From NCBI GenBank assembly GCA_000151295.1, contig GG745378.1:64070-85707 (forward strand): 21,638 bases of DNA, given 5' to 3'. A program made the position numbers and the translations under genes. Each line of letters begins with the position of its first letter. The first letter of the stretch is position 1. This document shows positions 8,087 to 18,600 of the stretch, in pieces. The notes under the pieces were generated by a model. The model searched no databases. It was not told the origin of the DNA and worked only from the letters and a program-made list of their open reading frames with translations. The DNA is from Allomyces macrogynus ATCC 38327 (Eukaryota > Blastocladiomycota > Blastocladiomycetes > Blastocladiales > Blastocladiaceae).

Positions 8087-10357
8087 TCAGTGCTGGTGGA
8101 AACAATTGTTGCACGATTGCGGCTTGAATACGTTCGCCTTGAACTCGTCGCACCCGCACGTGCTGCACACGGCCGCCGCGCTACTCACCACGGGCGTCGA
8201 GTAGGACCGCGCCATGGCCGGCGGCAGCGACCGGAACCCGGCAGCGGCCGCGGGCGGCGCGGGCGGCGGCGGCGCGTTGTACGCCGAGTGCATCGACCGC
8301 GCGGACTTGGTCGACCGGCCGGTAACCGAGGTCGTCACGGGCCGCGGCGCCGGTTCGGGCGTGTAGGGCTCGGTGTAGTTGGACGGGAACATGCCGCGCA
8401 CGCCGTCTACGTTGACAAGAACAAAACCGGTGTCAGTGTACGATCCTCCAGGCGAGACATGCATCAGATGAGAAAACGTACCGCGCTCACCAATCCACCA
8501 CCCTTCCGATACCTCCTCGACGACCTGCACGACATCCCCCTTGCGCAACGACAACTCGTCGCTCGACTCGCCATCAAAATCAAATGTGGCCCGCACCAGC
8601 CGCACGTCCGGGACTGCCGGCGGCGCCGGCGGCGGCGACGGCGCACGACGCACGATAGGCGGCGGCCGCTCCTCAAACGGACTCGGCGTCGCGGGAGGCG
8701 CACCCGCGCAGACCCAACGGGCCCGGCGGCCCCCGGTTTCAGTAGGCGGCCCCCGGCGGGGGCCCCCGCGCCGAGAAACTGGGCCGTTCGACCCCGCGGG
8801 CAAGCCGGTTCGTGCGAGGGTTCTCGCGACAGGTTAGCTCGGGCCGGCGGCGACGCCGAGAGGGGGGTCGTTTGCGGGAGTCGCGAGGGGCGCTGTCCGA
8901 CCAGGTCGTGCCGCGAGTTGGACGCCGAGAGCGGCGCCGCGCGCGAGCGCGAAATGGTGGTCGGTTTGGGTGAGGCGCGGTCGACGACGAGCGCGGGGGC
9001 CCACGCGTGTGCGTGACGACCCGGAGGTGGACGAGATGGTGGATCCCGGCGCGGGGGGCACGCCGAGGTTGGCTTGCAACGCGATCAGTTGGTCGGCGCA
9101 TTGCTGGTAGTATTCGAGTTGCGCGGCGACAAGGTCCTGGATCGACGTGTGCCCTTGCTGCATTCCGGGAGGTTAGGATTCGGGCGGTTTGGATTGCGCG
9201 CAACGAGAGCATGCGAGCGTACCTCGAATTCCGACAGGTAGACCATTTGGTTCTCGACGTCCTGCATCGACTCCTCGTACTTGAACTGCGCGGCACGCAC
9301 TTCCTCCTCGAGCTCGGGCTTCTCCTTTTTCGACTTTTGCACCTTGGCGAGCTTGGCGTCGTAGTCGAGGCGGCGCGACTCGAGCTTGCGTTTCAGTTCC
9401 TGGATGGCCGCGACGGGTCAGGACGTGCTCGATGCGCGCGTGGGAGGGAAACAGAAAAGAGAGCGTACATTGTATCGCTGCGACTCTTGCACGTACTCTT
9501 CGAGGTCAGCGAGGAACCCGGCACGCAGTCGCGTCAACTACACCAGCGCCCAGCGTGCGTCGGACGGTGAGCCATCGTCGCCCCAATGTACCCTGCCGTC
9601 GCAGTCCGAAATAAAACGTACGTAGGTCGCCTGCAACGCGCCCAGCTTATCCTGCGCCTCGCCAACAATAATCAGGTCGTGGCCGTAGGTAGTCTTCTCG
9701 CCCATCAACGACCCGAGGTCGAGCAACGTCGCGCCCAGTGCGATTTGCGGCACGAGTTCCTCGTTGATACCAGCGCCCGTCACCTTCTTCGCGTCTGTAT
9801 TACTCCATTCTCATCAGTCTCCTGCGTTGCCCAACCGCAGAGCGGCATCGTAAACGTACCGAGCGTCGACGCATACTTGTCAGACACGGCGAGAATCCGC
9901 TCCACGGCCTCGCGCCGCGCATCGGTCTGCCGCTCGAGCTGCTTGAACTCGACGGTCGTCTCGGTGCGGCCGGCGTGCCCGAGCCGCTCGTTCGTCCACT
10001 AGATTGGTGGCGCGCTCTGTCGAGTCAGTCTCCAGTTGGTCGCACAGTAACAAGCAAAGTGTGCCAGGGCGGCGGTTCCCACCACGGGTCCCGGCGGGCG
10101 GACGCTTGTGCGCCCGGCTCGTTTGCGCCCATCCATGCGCGCGTTCATCAAGGCGCGCATAGGCCTTGGCGAGAACGAGCACAAGCGCGCGTGTCGCCAG
10201 ACAGCCGCAGCAGCAGGCCGCCGCAGCGCCGCGGGTCGCTTCACCGCCCACGCCACGACGGGAGACGCGACCGCCTCCATCCTCCATCGCGGGAGCGCTC
10301 GCGAGATGGTCTACATGCCTGGCGGAACTTGCCAAAGTTTTTCGCGATGGACGCCAT
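8087..10357 (-). CDS. Endophilin-like BAR-SH3 protein with Cys/His-rich C-terminal tail (seven exons, linker frame problem)
   Basis: Exons are 10357-10319, 9998-9860, 9794-9622, 9537-9469, 9399-9223, 9157-8482 and 8406-8087, about 530 residues. The start MASIAKNFGKFRQ joins WTNERLGHAGRTETT. An N-terminal BAR domain (about 1-232) has endophilin-type features: FKQLERQTDARREAVERIL, LESRRLDYDAKLAK, KYEESMQDVENQM and LVAAQLEYYQQCADQL. A Pro-rich linker leads to an SH3 domain (about 385-440: ATFDFDGESSDELSLRKGD, WWIGE/DGVRGMFPSNY, with the exon join inside). Such proteins bend membranes and recruit partners in endocytosis. The tail is C-x2-C-x-C ... C-x2-C-x-H-x-H. Problems: intron 1 is 320 nt with a GC donor, and the linker has an in-frame TAA at 8834-8836, so a further intron or sequence error must exist there. 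The other introns are 65-84 nt with GTACGY donors. Confidence 0.85.
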
Positions 10358-11207
10358 GGTGTCGTGGTCGTGCTAGCGAGCGGGAATGGGCGTCGTCGAG
10401 AGAACTCGCAGGCGACGACGCGTATCGGTTCGTCGGGTCGGGTTCGCCGGTCGAGTTGGTCGGTCGCGCGCGAGAGAGAACGGAAGCGCAATTGCAGCGC
10501 GCGCCGGGCGTCGTGGACGGGGGGCGAGGAGGCGCCGACGAAAGATGGAGGAGGTAATGAAAGAAGCTGCGGGTTGCCGCGCGAGCGTTCGTGCGGGCGC
10601 GGGGAGTCGGGGCCTGGGAGATGGCGCTCGCGGGGCGTGCGGAGGGCGGGCGAGCAGGACGCCAGGCAGGGGAGCACGCGCGCACGGCAGCAGCCAGCAG
10701 GGTCGAGTTGAGCGCGAGAACGGAGGGGAGAGAGGGCTGGCCGCAGCAGCGTCGTGTGGGGGGCGGGGGTGGGTCGGTCGGTGGGGAGGGGCGGCGTGCG
10801 TGGCGACCAGGCCGGTTGGTTGGTTCCCTTTTCTGTTTCGTCGGAAGGCGGGCGCGACGCCTCGGCACGGCACACGTGGGCAGCGCGGCTAATGAAGTTC
10901 ATGGCAGGCAGCCGGCGCTTCGTGGCGAATAGCGTGATGGTGCGATGCGATGCCGTTATTTGCACGCCTTATACCTCTATTTGCCACGCAGCCGCTCCGC
11001 ACTCGCGTGCCGCATCGCATTGCCGGGAACGGGCCGACGACAGCGCCATTGCCGCCGCGGCCGACCACGACGACCAGCATCTCACACGAACCGCCGCGCC
11101 GCGACTTGCTGCACTCCACGCGCCCGCCCGCCCGCCCGCGACCGCAAGAACCCGACTCTGCGCCCTTGGATCAAGCTCCGCACCCCCCACCATCGCCAGC
11201 ACCAACC
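10358..11207. promoter_or_regulatory. Divergent intergenic region between the BAR-SH3 and dynamitin genes
   Basis: This 850-nt stretch lies head to head between two genes, so it should hold both promoters. It is very GC-rich and, on the + strand, purine-rich from about 10380 to 10800. I see no clear TATA element and no recognisable gene. The open frames on either strand encode Arg/Pro-rich low-complexity sequence typical of non-coding GC-rich DNA. Confidence 0.5.
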
Positions 11208-12836
11208 ATGTCGTCCAAGTACGACCGCCTACCCGACATTGTACGCACACCCATCTCCGCTCTCCCCCTCGCCCCTCAATCCCACCCCCTCACCCTCCAC
11301 CCCTCTCCACCCCAGGCGCGTGACCAGCCCGACGTCTACGAGACGCCCGACACCCCGACCGCGTCCCCGGCCGACGCGCGCAACCCCTCTTCCGGTGGAG
11401 CCCGGCGGTTCGACCGCCACGACCATCTCGCCGAAGAGTCGCTTTTGCAACTCGCCGACGACTCTGTCAACGGCGGCACCGACGCACCCGTCCTGCCCGC
11501 CGACGCCGACGCCGACGCAGTCCCCGACGTTGTCGTCCGGCAGCGGCTGTCGTTGAAAGCTGGCCGCAGAATAAGTTTGCCGATGCGGGCGTCGATGCGA
11601 CCGATGCCGGTACCCATTCTGATCTCCGGTCGTCGCATGCCGGCTCTGAAACTGATCCACCTTTTATGTCTAAGACGTCTCGGACACGCTCGCCGCGCGC
11701 CCGCCGCGCCTACCGCACTTACCCGCAATCCGCCGTCGACGCGCTGAGGCGCGCGCGCGCGCGGGTCCCGCCGCTGCAACGTCTCGCGCGCCTGCAGGCC
11801 GAGGCCGCGCAACTCGCCGAGGACATCCAGAACCCGACGGCGAACGGACACGCGGGCGATGCCGGCCGGTACGCCGAGGCCGTCGCGCAACTCGCCGCGC
11901 TCGAGCGCGACTTGGACGAATTCCACTCGCGCGCGCGCGCCGCTGCGGGACTCTCGACCCCGCCACTCGGCACGTCGGCCGGGGTCAAGGACCACCAGCT
12001 CGCGAGCCGCGTGCTCGAGCATATCAAGAGTTTCCGCGAGTCGGCGCTTGCCGGCGGACCGACGTTCCAGCGCGGCGTGACGCCGCCCGGTTCGCCGGCG
12101 ATGACGTCGTCGGGCATGTCGTCGGCGTCGGCGCCCGGTGGGAACGACGCGGATCCGCCCACAACCGGCGCGCCGGCGACCTTTGCCGCCGAACACGGTC
12201 ACCTACGAGCTCTACTACACGCCCGAGACGTCGGCGCTGGTCCGGTCGTCGAAATTGGCCGACATGGACGCGCGCGTGCACGCGCTCGAGCGCGTCGTCG
12301 GCCACACGCTCGAGCCGGAACTGGTTCCGCGGGACCCACTCGCGTCCACGATCGCGCGGCTCGAAACGCACGTGTCCTACCTAGCGCAGCCGCGACAACT
12401 CGACGCGCTCGCGCGGCAGTTAAAGGTCGTCAACGAGGAACTTGCCGCGCTCGCTGCCGGGCCACTGGCTGCGTCGCGCGCGGCGGGCGGGGGTTCGCCG
12501 ACGCAGCAGCAGCCGATTCGCGCCGATTTGGTGGATAAGGTCGAGGCGCTCTACGCGCTCGTGGATAAGATGGACCCACTGGTGCCAGTCGTCCCGCGGG
12601 TGTTGGCGCGGCTGCAGGCGCTGCACACGTTGCATGCCGAGGCCGGCATGTTTGCGGATGGTCTGCGCCGGCTGGTGGCCGACCAGGCGCGCACGGATCG
12701 GGCCGTGCGGGATTTGAGCGATGCGGTCGCGCGGTTGGAGAAGGCGGCCGTCGCGAATGCGGATACGGTGGCCGCGAATGTGGCGGCGTTGGAGGAGCGC
12801 GTGGATGGGTTGGTGCGCCGGATCGAGGCGTTGTAG
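11208..12836 (+). CDS. DCTN2: Dynamitin (dynactin subunit 2, p50), with a frame break
   Basis: Exon 1 (11208-11240) encodes MSSKYDRLPDI. A 75-nt intron (GTACGC...CCCCAG) leads to exon 2 at 11316, giving the family signature LPDI-ARDQPDVYETPD. The next family block, KFADAGVDATDAG, is in another frame from about 11570. One phase-consistent intron is 11466-11569, but its donor (GTCAAC) is weak. Coiled-coil sequence follows (LQAEAAQLAEDIQ, VAQLAALERDLDEFHSRA). The conserved C-terminal part NTVTYELYYTPETSALVRS ... LVDKVEALYALVDKMDPLVP ... runs to stop 12836 in yet another frame. About 482 residues in all. Dynamitin links the dynactin shoulder to its arm and helps couple cargo to cytoplasmic dynein. 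The second frame change (12105-12199) cannot be an intron because no AG acceptor lies there. Confidence 0.88.
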
Positions 12837-13212
12837 GAAAGGAGTCAGAGATTTGGTTTTGGAAAGTGCACGGAGGGCGTATGGGCACAGATGACAACAT
12901 GTTGATAAATTCTGTAGACACGATGGACGTCGTCGCGGGAACGGCAATGCGCATGGCACGACGCTTTAAGGCGAGGGGTCGACGGCGGGCGCGAGTTGCC
13001 GACCGCGATGACGAGAACGGCACAAGGTATGCAAGTGGCAGGGAAAAGGAAGAAAAGACAGCGCGACAACAGTGGATCGCAAACGAGCAATGGACAGGGA
13101 AAGACAACAGGAACAGCAAAACGGGAGGCCAGGCCAGACAAAAGACAGCGTCGACCAAAACCGGGCCTGGTCACACGCAAAATTCGACTTGCGCGTCTCT
13201 TCGCGCCTTCGT
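12837..13212. other. Convergent intergenic spacer between dynamitin and the coiled-coil gene
   Basis: 376 nt holding the 3' ends of two converging genes. It is less GC-rich than the flanking coding DNA and shows no recognisable gene or RNA. Confidence 0.6.
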
Positions 13213-15087
13213 CTACCGAATCCAACTCAACGCGCGCCCGCCCGCACGCGCACGCGCCGCCAAACTCTTCTTGGGCGCGCCCTGCGCGACCGACGGCGGC
13301 AGTTCCTCGACGGCGGCCGGCGCGACCGGCGGCGGGATCGGCGAAAGCACGTCCACCGACACCGACAGGTCCACGTTCTCCGTCTCTGCTTCCTGCGGCT
13401 GCGGCTTGCCCGTTCCGCGCTCGGCCAGCGCCGCCGCCACGGCCGCGGGCATATCGTCGGCGAGCAGCGGGAGCGCCGTGACCGACGCGCGCGGATCGGT
13501 CCCGTTGGCCGCCGCCGGAGCCTTTGCAGCGGCGGTCGTGGCGGCGGGCGCGGGCGGTTTCTCACCAATCGCGGCATCGCGATCCGCATGGCGATGGTGC
13601 CGGCTCGAGCTCGACTTGGTTCCGGGAATACTGATGGACGTGCGTGCCGGCAGCATCCAGGAGAACCGCTTGTTCCCGGACCCGCGCGACCTGCGCGCCA
13701 GACTCGCTGCAGCAGCCGACGACGCGGCCGTCGACGGCGCAGGCGCACGCGCGCCAGGCGCCGCGCCGGCAGCCGCACCGGCCGCGGCGTAATCCTGCGC
13801 GAGCAACGCGGCGAGATCCGGATGGTCCATGAGCCGCGCAAGCACTTTCTCAATGTATAACTGCAGCGCGCGGTTCTCCGCCTGCAGCCGGGCGACTTCA
13901 TCGTCCTTGTCGCCCGCTTGCGATTCCTTGACCACGTGAATCTCCTCGGCGAGCGACAGCTGGTCCATGGCCGTGGCCGACGCGGCGACGGCCGGCGCAA
14001 GCACGGGGCTCACGTGCGCGGCGGCGACGGGCGGTTTCACAAACGACAGCTCCCCCGCCATCGTCCGTTCCGAAAGCAGCCGCTGGAACGCCTCATTCTC
14101 CTCCATCAGCGCCTTGTTCAGGTCCTCCAATTGCGCGACGTCTTCCGCCGCACGGTGCAGCCGCGCCTCGCCGTCGTCCACGCGCGCCGCCGCTTCTTCG
14201 AGCGCCGCAGCGAGATCGGCATTGTCGGCGCGCAGTTGCCGACGGCGGTGGTCCAGGTGCCGCAGGGCGGCGACGGCCGCGCGGACGACGGTCGTCGGGT
14301 CGGCGCGGTCAGCGTCAGTCACGGCGAGCGGGGTCGGCGGGGGCGCGAGCGTGTTCGTCCGTGGATCGTCGTCGTCGTTGGCCGCGGATTGCGCGACAGC
14401 GTGCAGCGCGCGTGCAATGTCGGCAACGTCGGCGCGGTCGACCGAGACCATGACGACGGGCGGCTGCGCTGCGGACTTTGCGGCGGTGGACGGTGCCGAT
14501 GCGGCAGTGGCAGCGGTGGCGTTGGCCGCCGCCGTCGGGGCCACGTTGCTCTGCGCTGCATCTTTTGCCATGACCACCGGTGCTGTGCCATTCTCGACGA
14601 CCCCGTTCGCGACCACGGGCATCGCCGTCGCCGCGGCCTCGCGCACGGCCGCCGTCAGCGCGTCGCGGTCGCGCGCGAGCGCCTGGACGTGTGCGGCAAG
14701 TTTATACTCGGCGTGCTGCAAGTGCGCGACGTGCGCGTGCAGCCGCGCCGCATCAGCCGTGGCCGCGGCGGCCTTGCGCTGCCAATAGGCCAGGTCTTCC
14801 GACAGCGCCTCGGCATGCGCCTGCTGGGCCACGAGAATCGAGGTGATGGGATCGGCGTCGCCCGCGGCCGCGGCAGCGAGGGCAAAGGCCACGTCGCGCT
14901 CGGCAATGTCCGGCAGGGCTTCAGCGCGGTGGCCAAGGTCCGGGTCGTCTTGGTCGTCGGGCGAGGAACTGCCGGTGGAGGTGGCCGGGGACGTGGAAAG
15001 CGCCGAGAGCGAGGTGGACGAGGGGACGCCCGGCACGACGGCGCGCGCGAGCGGGTCGTCGTGGATGGCGAGCGCCGTCGCGGCCAT
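13213..15087 (-). CDS. Fungal coiled-coil protein of unknown function ('M protein repeat'-like)
   Basis: An intronless frame of 624 residues from ATG 15087 (MAATALAIHDDPLARAV). The frame is open further up to 15531, but that part is low-complexity and this ATG has good context (agacaagATGGCC). The N-terminus is Ser/Pro-rich and is followed by heptad-like coiled coils from about residue 100 (AEALSEDLAYWQRKAAAAT, LHAHVAHLQHAEYKLAAHV) and 285-345. Two blocks look conserved in uncharacterised fungal proteins: LNKALMEENEAFQRLLSERT (about 318-340) and LQAENRALQLYIEKVLARLM (about 398-425). Long Ala-rich linkers and a Ser/Arg-basic segment (SIPGTKSSSSRHHRHADRD) follow. No enzyme or membrane motif is present. 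A cytoskeletal or scaffold role would only be inferred from the coiled coil. The family match is from memory of the motif. Confidence 0.8.
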   Translation of the reverse strand: MAATALAIHDDPLARAVVPGVPSSTSLSALSTSPATSTGSSSPDDQDDPDLGHRAEALPDIAERDVAFALAAAAAGDADPITSILVAQQAHAEALSEDLAYWQRKAAAATADAARLHAHVAHLQHAEYKLAAHVQALARDRDALTAAVREAAATAMPVVANGVVENGTAPVVMAKDAAQSNVAPTAAANATAATAASAPSTAAKSAAQPPVVMVSVDRADVADIARALHAVAQSAANDDDDPRTNTLAPPPTPLAVTDADRADPTTVVRAAVAALRHLDHRRRQLRADNADLAAALEEAAARVDDGEARLHRAAEDVAQLEDLNKALMEENEAFQRLLSERTMAGELSFVKPPVAAAHVSPVLAPAVAASATAMDQLSLAEEIHVVKESQAGDKDDEVARLQAENRALQLYIEKVLARLMDHPDLAALLAQDYAAAGAAAGAAPGARAPAPSTAASSAAAASLARRSRGSGNKRFSWMLPARTSISIPGTKSSSSRHHRHADRDAAIGEKPPAPAATTAAAKAPAAANGTDPRASVTALPLLADDMPAAVAAALAERGTGKPQPQEAETENVDLSVSVDVLSPIPPPVAPAAVEELPPSVAQGAPKKSLAARARAGGRALSWIR

Positions 15088-15885
15088 CTTGTCTTGCGGA
15101 ATGCGGGTTGGTGGTGGGTGGTGCGGGGTGGAGAGAGCGCCAGTGCGCGGCGGGGGCAGTGGCGTGCGGCCGGGCTCGGCAGGGAGAGCGAATCGAGCGC
15201 GCAGGAGAGCGAATCGAGCGCGTTGCCGAGGGCCTTCTATTTGCCGTTCAAGTGCGGGGCCGACGAGCGGGGACAGGCGGTCGCGAGGTGGGCGTGGGTG
15301 CGAGCACGCGCTGACGTTTTCCGAAGCGTCGACGAGCGTGCGTGCGTGTGCGCGCGGCGGCAGCGGCAGGATTGGCACGAGCGAGCAGGGATTGGCGGCG
15401 CGGTTGCTGCCTCCTGGTTGGTGTTGGTGGTACTCGCGATTTGGGCGTGGTGTCGAGTCGTTGGCCGGGCCGCCACCGCGGGCCGTGACGGGGATGACGG
15501 CAGGCCGGCGGGTGCGAGCAGTCGCGTGCACCGGGTCAGCGGCGCGGGATCGAGAGCGAGAACGTCGTCGAGGACCGAGTCGAGGGAAGTCGACGCGGGC
15601 GACGGCGGCGCGCGCGTGGTGCGTTGGAGCGGGGGGCGGCGGTGGAAGCGGTGCACGTGCAAATCGGTCACGCGCTTCATTGGTGCGCCGGCGCCACCGG
15701 CAAGCCAGAGGCCGCGCCCACGCGCCACGCCGTGCGCCACTCGGCGCTGACCAGGCTGCATCCCGATCGGGGCTCCCGTCCCTGCCGATTTAGGCGCAAG
15801 GGCCACGTGTGACGCGGCCAAACGCTCGGCTGGTCGCGCGTCGCTGCAGCTTTTTTGCCTCTCCACGTCGACGCCCACGACGACC
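15088..15885. promoter_or_regulatory. Divergent intergenic region between the coiled-coil gene and the prolyl aminopeptidase gene
   Basis: About 800 nt between two head-to-head starts, GC-rich throughout. It contains a short direct repeat (GAGAGCGAATCGAGCGCG, at about 15184 and 15204) on the coiled-coil gene side. No clear TATA element or additional gene is seen. Confidence 0.45.
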
Positions 15886-17589
<1,704 letters not shown>

Positions 17590-17884
17590 GTGGGTGGGCC
17601 CGAGGTTGCTGTGGGGATGATGCGGGAATGCGGGAACGGAACGTAACGTATATATGGGACATTGCGCACGAGAACATGGACATTTCCAACGGACTCGCCG
17701 AACCTCTTTGGCCACCACCAAATCGTGCGAGAAACCAACACCAAACTCGAGTCGCGATGCACCGACCCGACCCCGCCCACCCGAAGGAGCGTCCCAAACA
17801 CGGCGATTGCGGGAAGGAATCGAGTCTTCGACGTCGCCAAACGCACCCACGCGCGCCAGCGCGCTCACAGGTCCCCACGGACGA

Positions 17885-18600
17885 AATCCACCATCACCCG
17901 CAAACTCCCGCACGGCTTTGTTGAACGGGACCATATGCCCCGCCTCGTCCACCTTCAGGTACGTGACCCCGCGCTCGCGCCAGTACTCGCCCACCTTCCC
18001 CACCCCGCGCGGGACGTACGCGGGCGGCCGCTTTTCCACAAACCCCGTCCGCCCACCCCCACGTCATGTCGCGCAACGTATTCTCCATCCCGACATGGTT
18101 GCAAATAATATCCGCGTCGCCGTTATACAGCAGCACGCGCAGTCCCGCGCCGACGAGGTCCGGTAACACCTCGACCGACGGCTGGTCGCCGTTCCAGGTA
18201 GACGCGATCCTCGAACCACGCCTGCGGCACGGGCGCCGCGCTGGTCGCGTGCAGGGGGCCGCTGCACGTCGTCGCGCGTCAGTACCCGTGAAAGACGTCG
18301 CGGAAACGGGTCGGTTGGCTCGACCCCGCCGCACGCGGTCACGCGCACGTCGTAGAACGTCGCCAGGCAGTGCGCGCCACGCGTCGTCTCGTGAATGTAA
18401 GTTCGGTTCGTGAACCGCGCAGTCAGCGACTCGCACGTGGGCAAGCCCCACGCCGCGAACCGCTTGGGGTCGGCGAGTTCCAGAGCGCACGCATGCGTCG
18501 CGCAGAGCAAACAAGTCAGCGCGGTGCGTCGGCGACACGAGCAGGTCGCGCTCGGCAAAGTCATCGACCCAGTTAACGGGCATGTCAGAGGCCGAGAACC
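17885..18600 (-). pseudogene. 5'-truncated, frame-broken serine carboxypeptidase (S10) relic
   Basis: Blocks in family order but in shifting frames are: NWVDDFAERDLLVSP; ELADPKRFAAWGLPTCESLT with YDVRVTACGGVEPTDPFP; DVFHGY; TRDDVQR; HATSAAPVPQAWFEDRVY; LRVLLYNGDADIICNHVGM (the catalytic Asp region); and YLKVDEAGHMVPFNKAV (the catalytic His region). These equal the C-terminal half of carboxypeptidase Y/Kex1-type enzymes, which trim C-terminal residues in the secretory pathway or vacuole. At least six frame changes occur in about 700 nt, with several at G or C runs. The N-terminal half with the GESYAG nucleophile is absent upstream, where the base composition changes. No consistent intron pattern explains the breaks, so a decaying gene fragment is the best reading. 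A gene full of sequence errors is the alternative. Confidence 0.75.

Noticed and set aside
8834..9163. Separate small gene for the end of the BAR domain
   Set aside because: The sequence is the helical end of the BAR domain, joined by good splice sites to the exons above and in frame with the SH3 exon below.
9880..10965. 361-codon minus-strand frame over the BAR-SH3 promoter and intron 1
   Set aside because: It conflicts with the frame of exon 2 and encodes Arg/Pro-rich sequence with no recognisable domain.
15088..15531. N-terminal extension of the coiled-coil protein to an upstream ATG
   Set aside because: The extension is Pro/Arg/His-rich, without coding character, and ATG 15087 has a better context.
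13918..15750. 610-codon open frame antisense to the coiled-coil gene
   Set aside because: Arg/Gly-rich low complexity. The minus-strand frame has clear heptads and conserved blocks.
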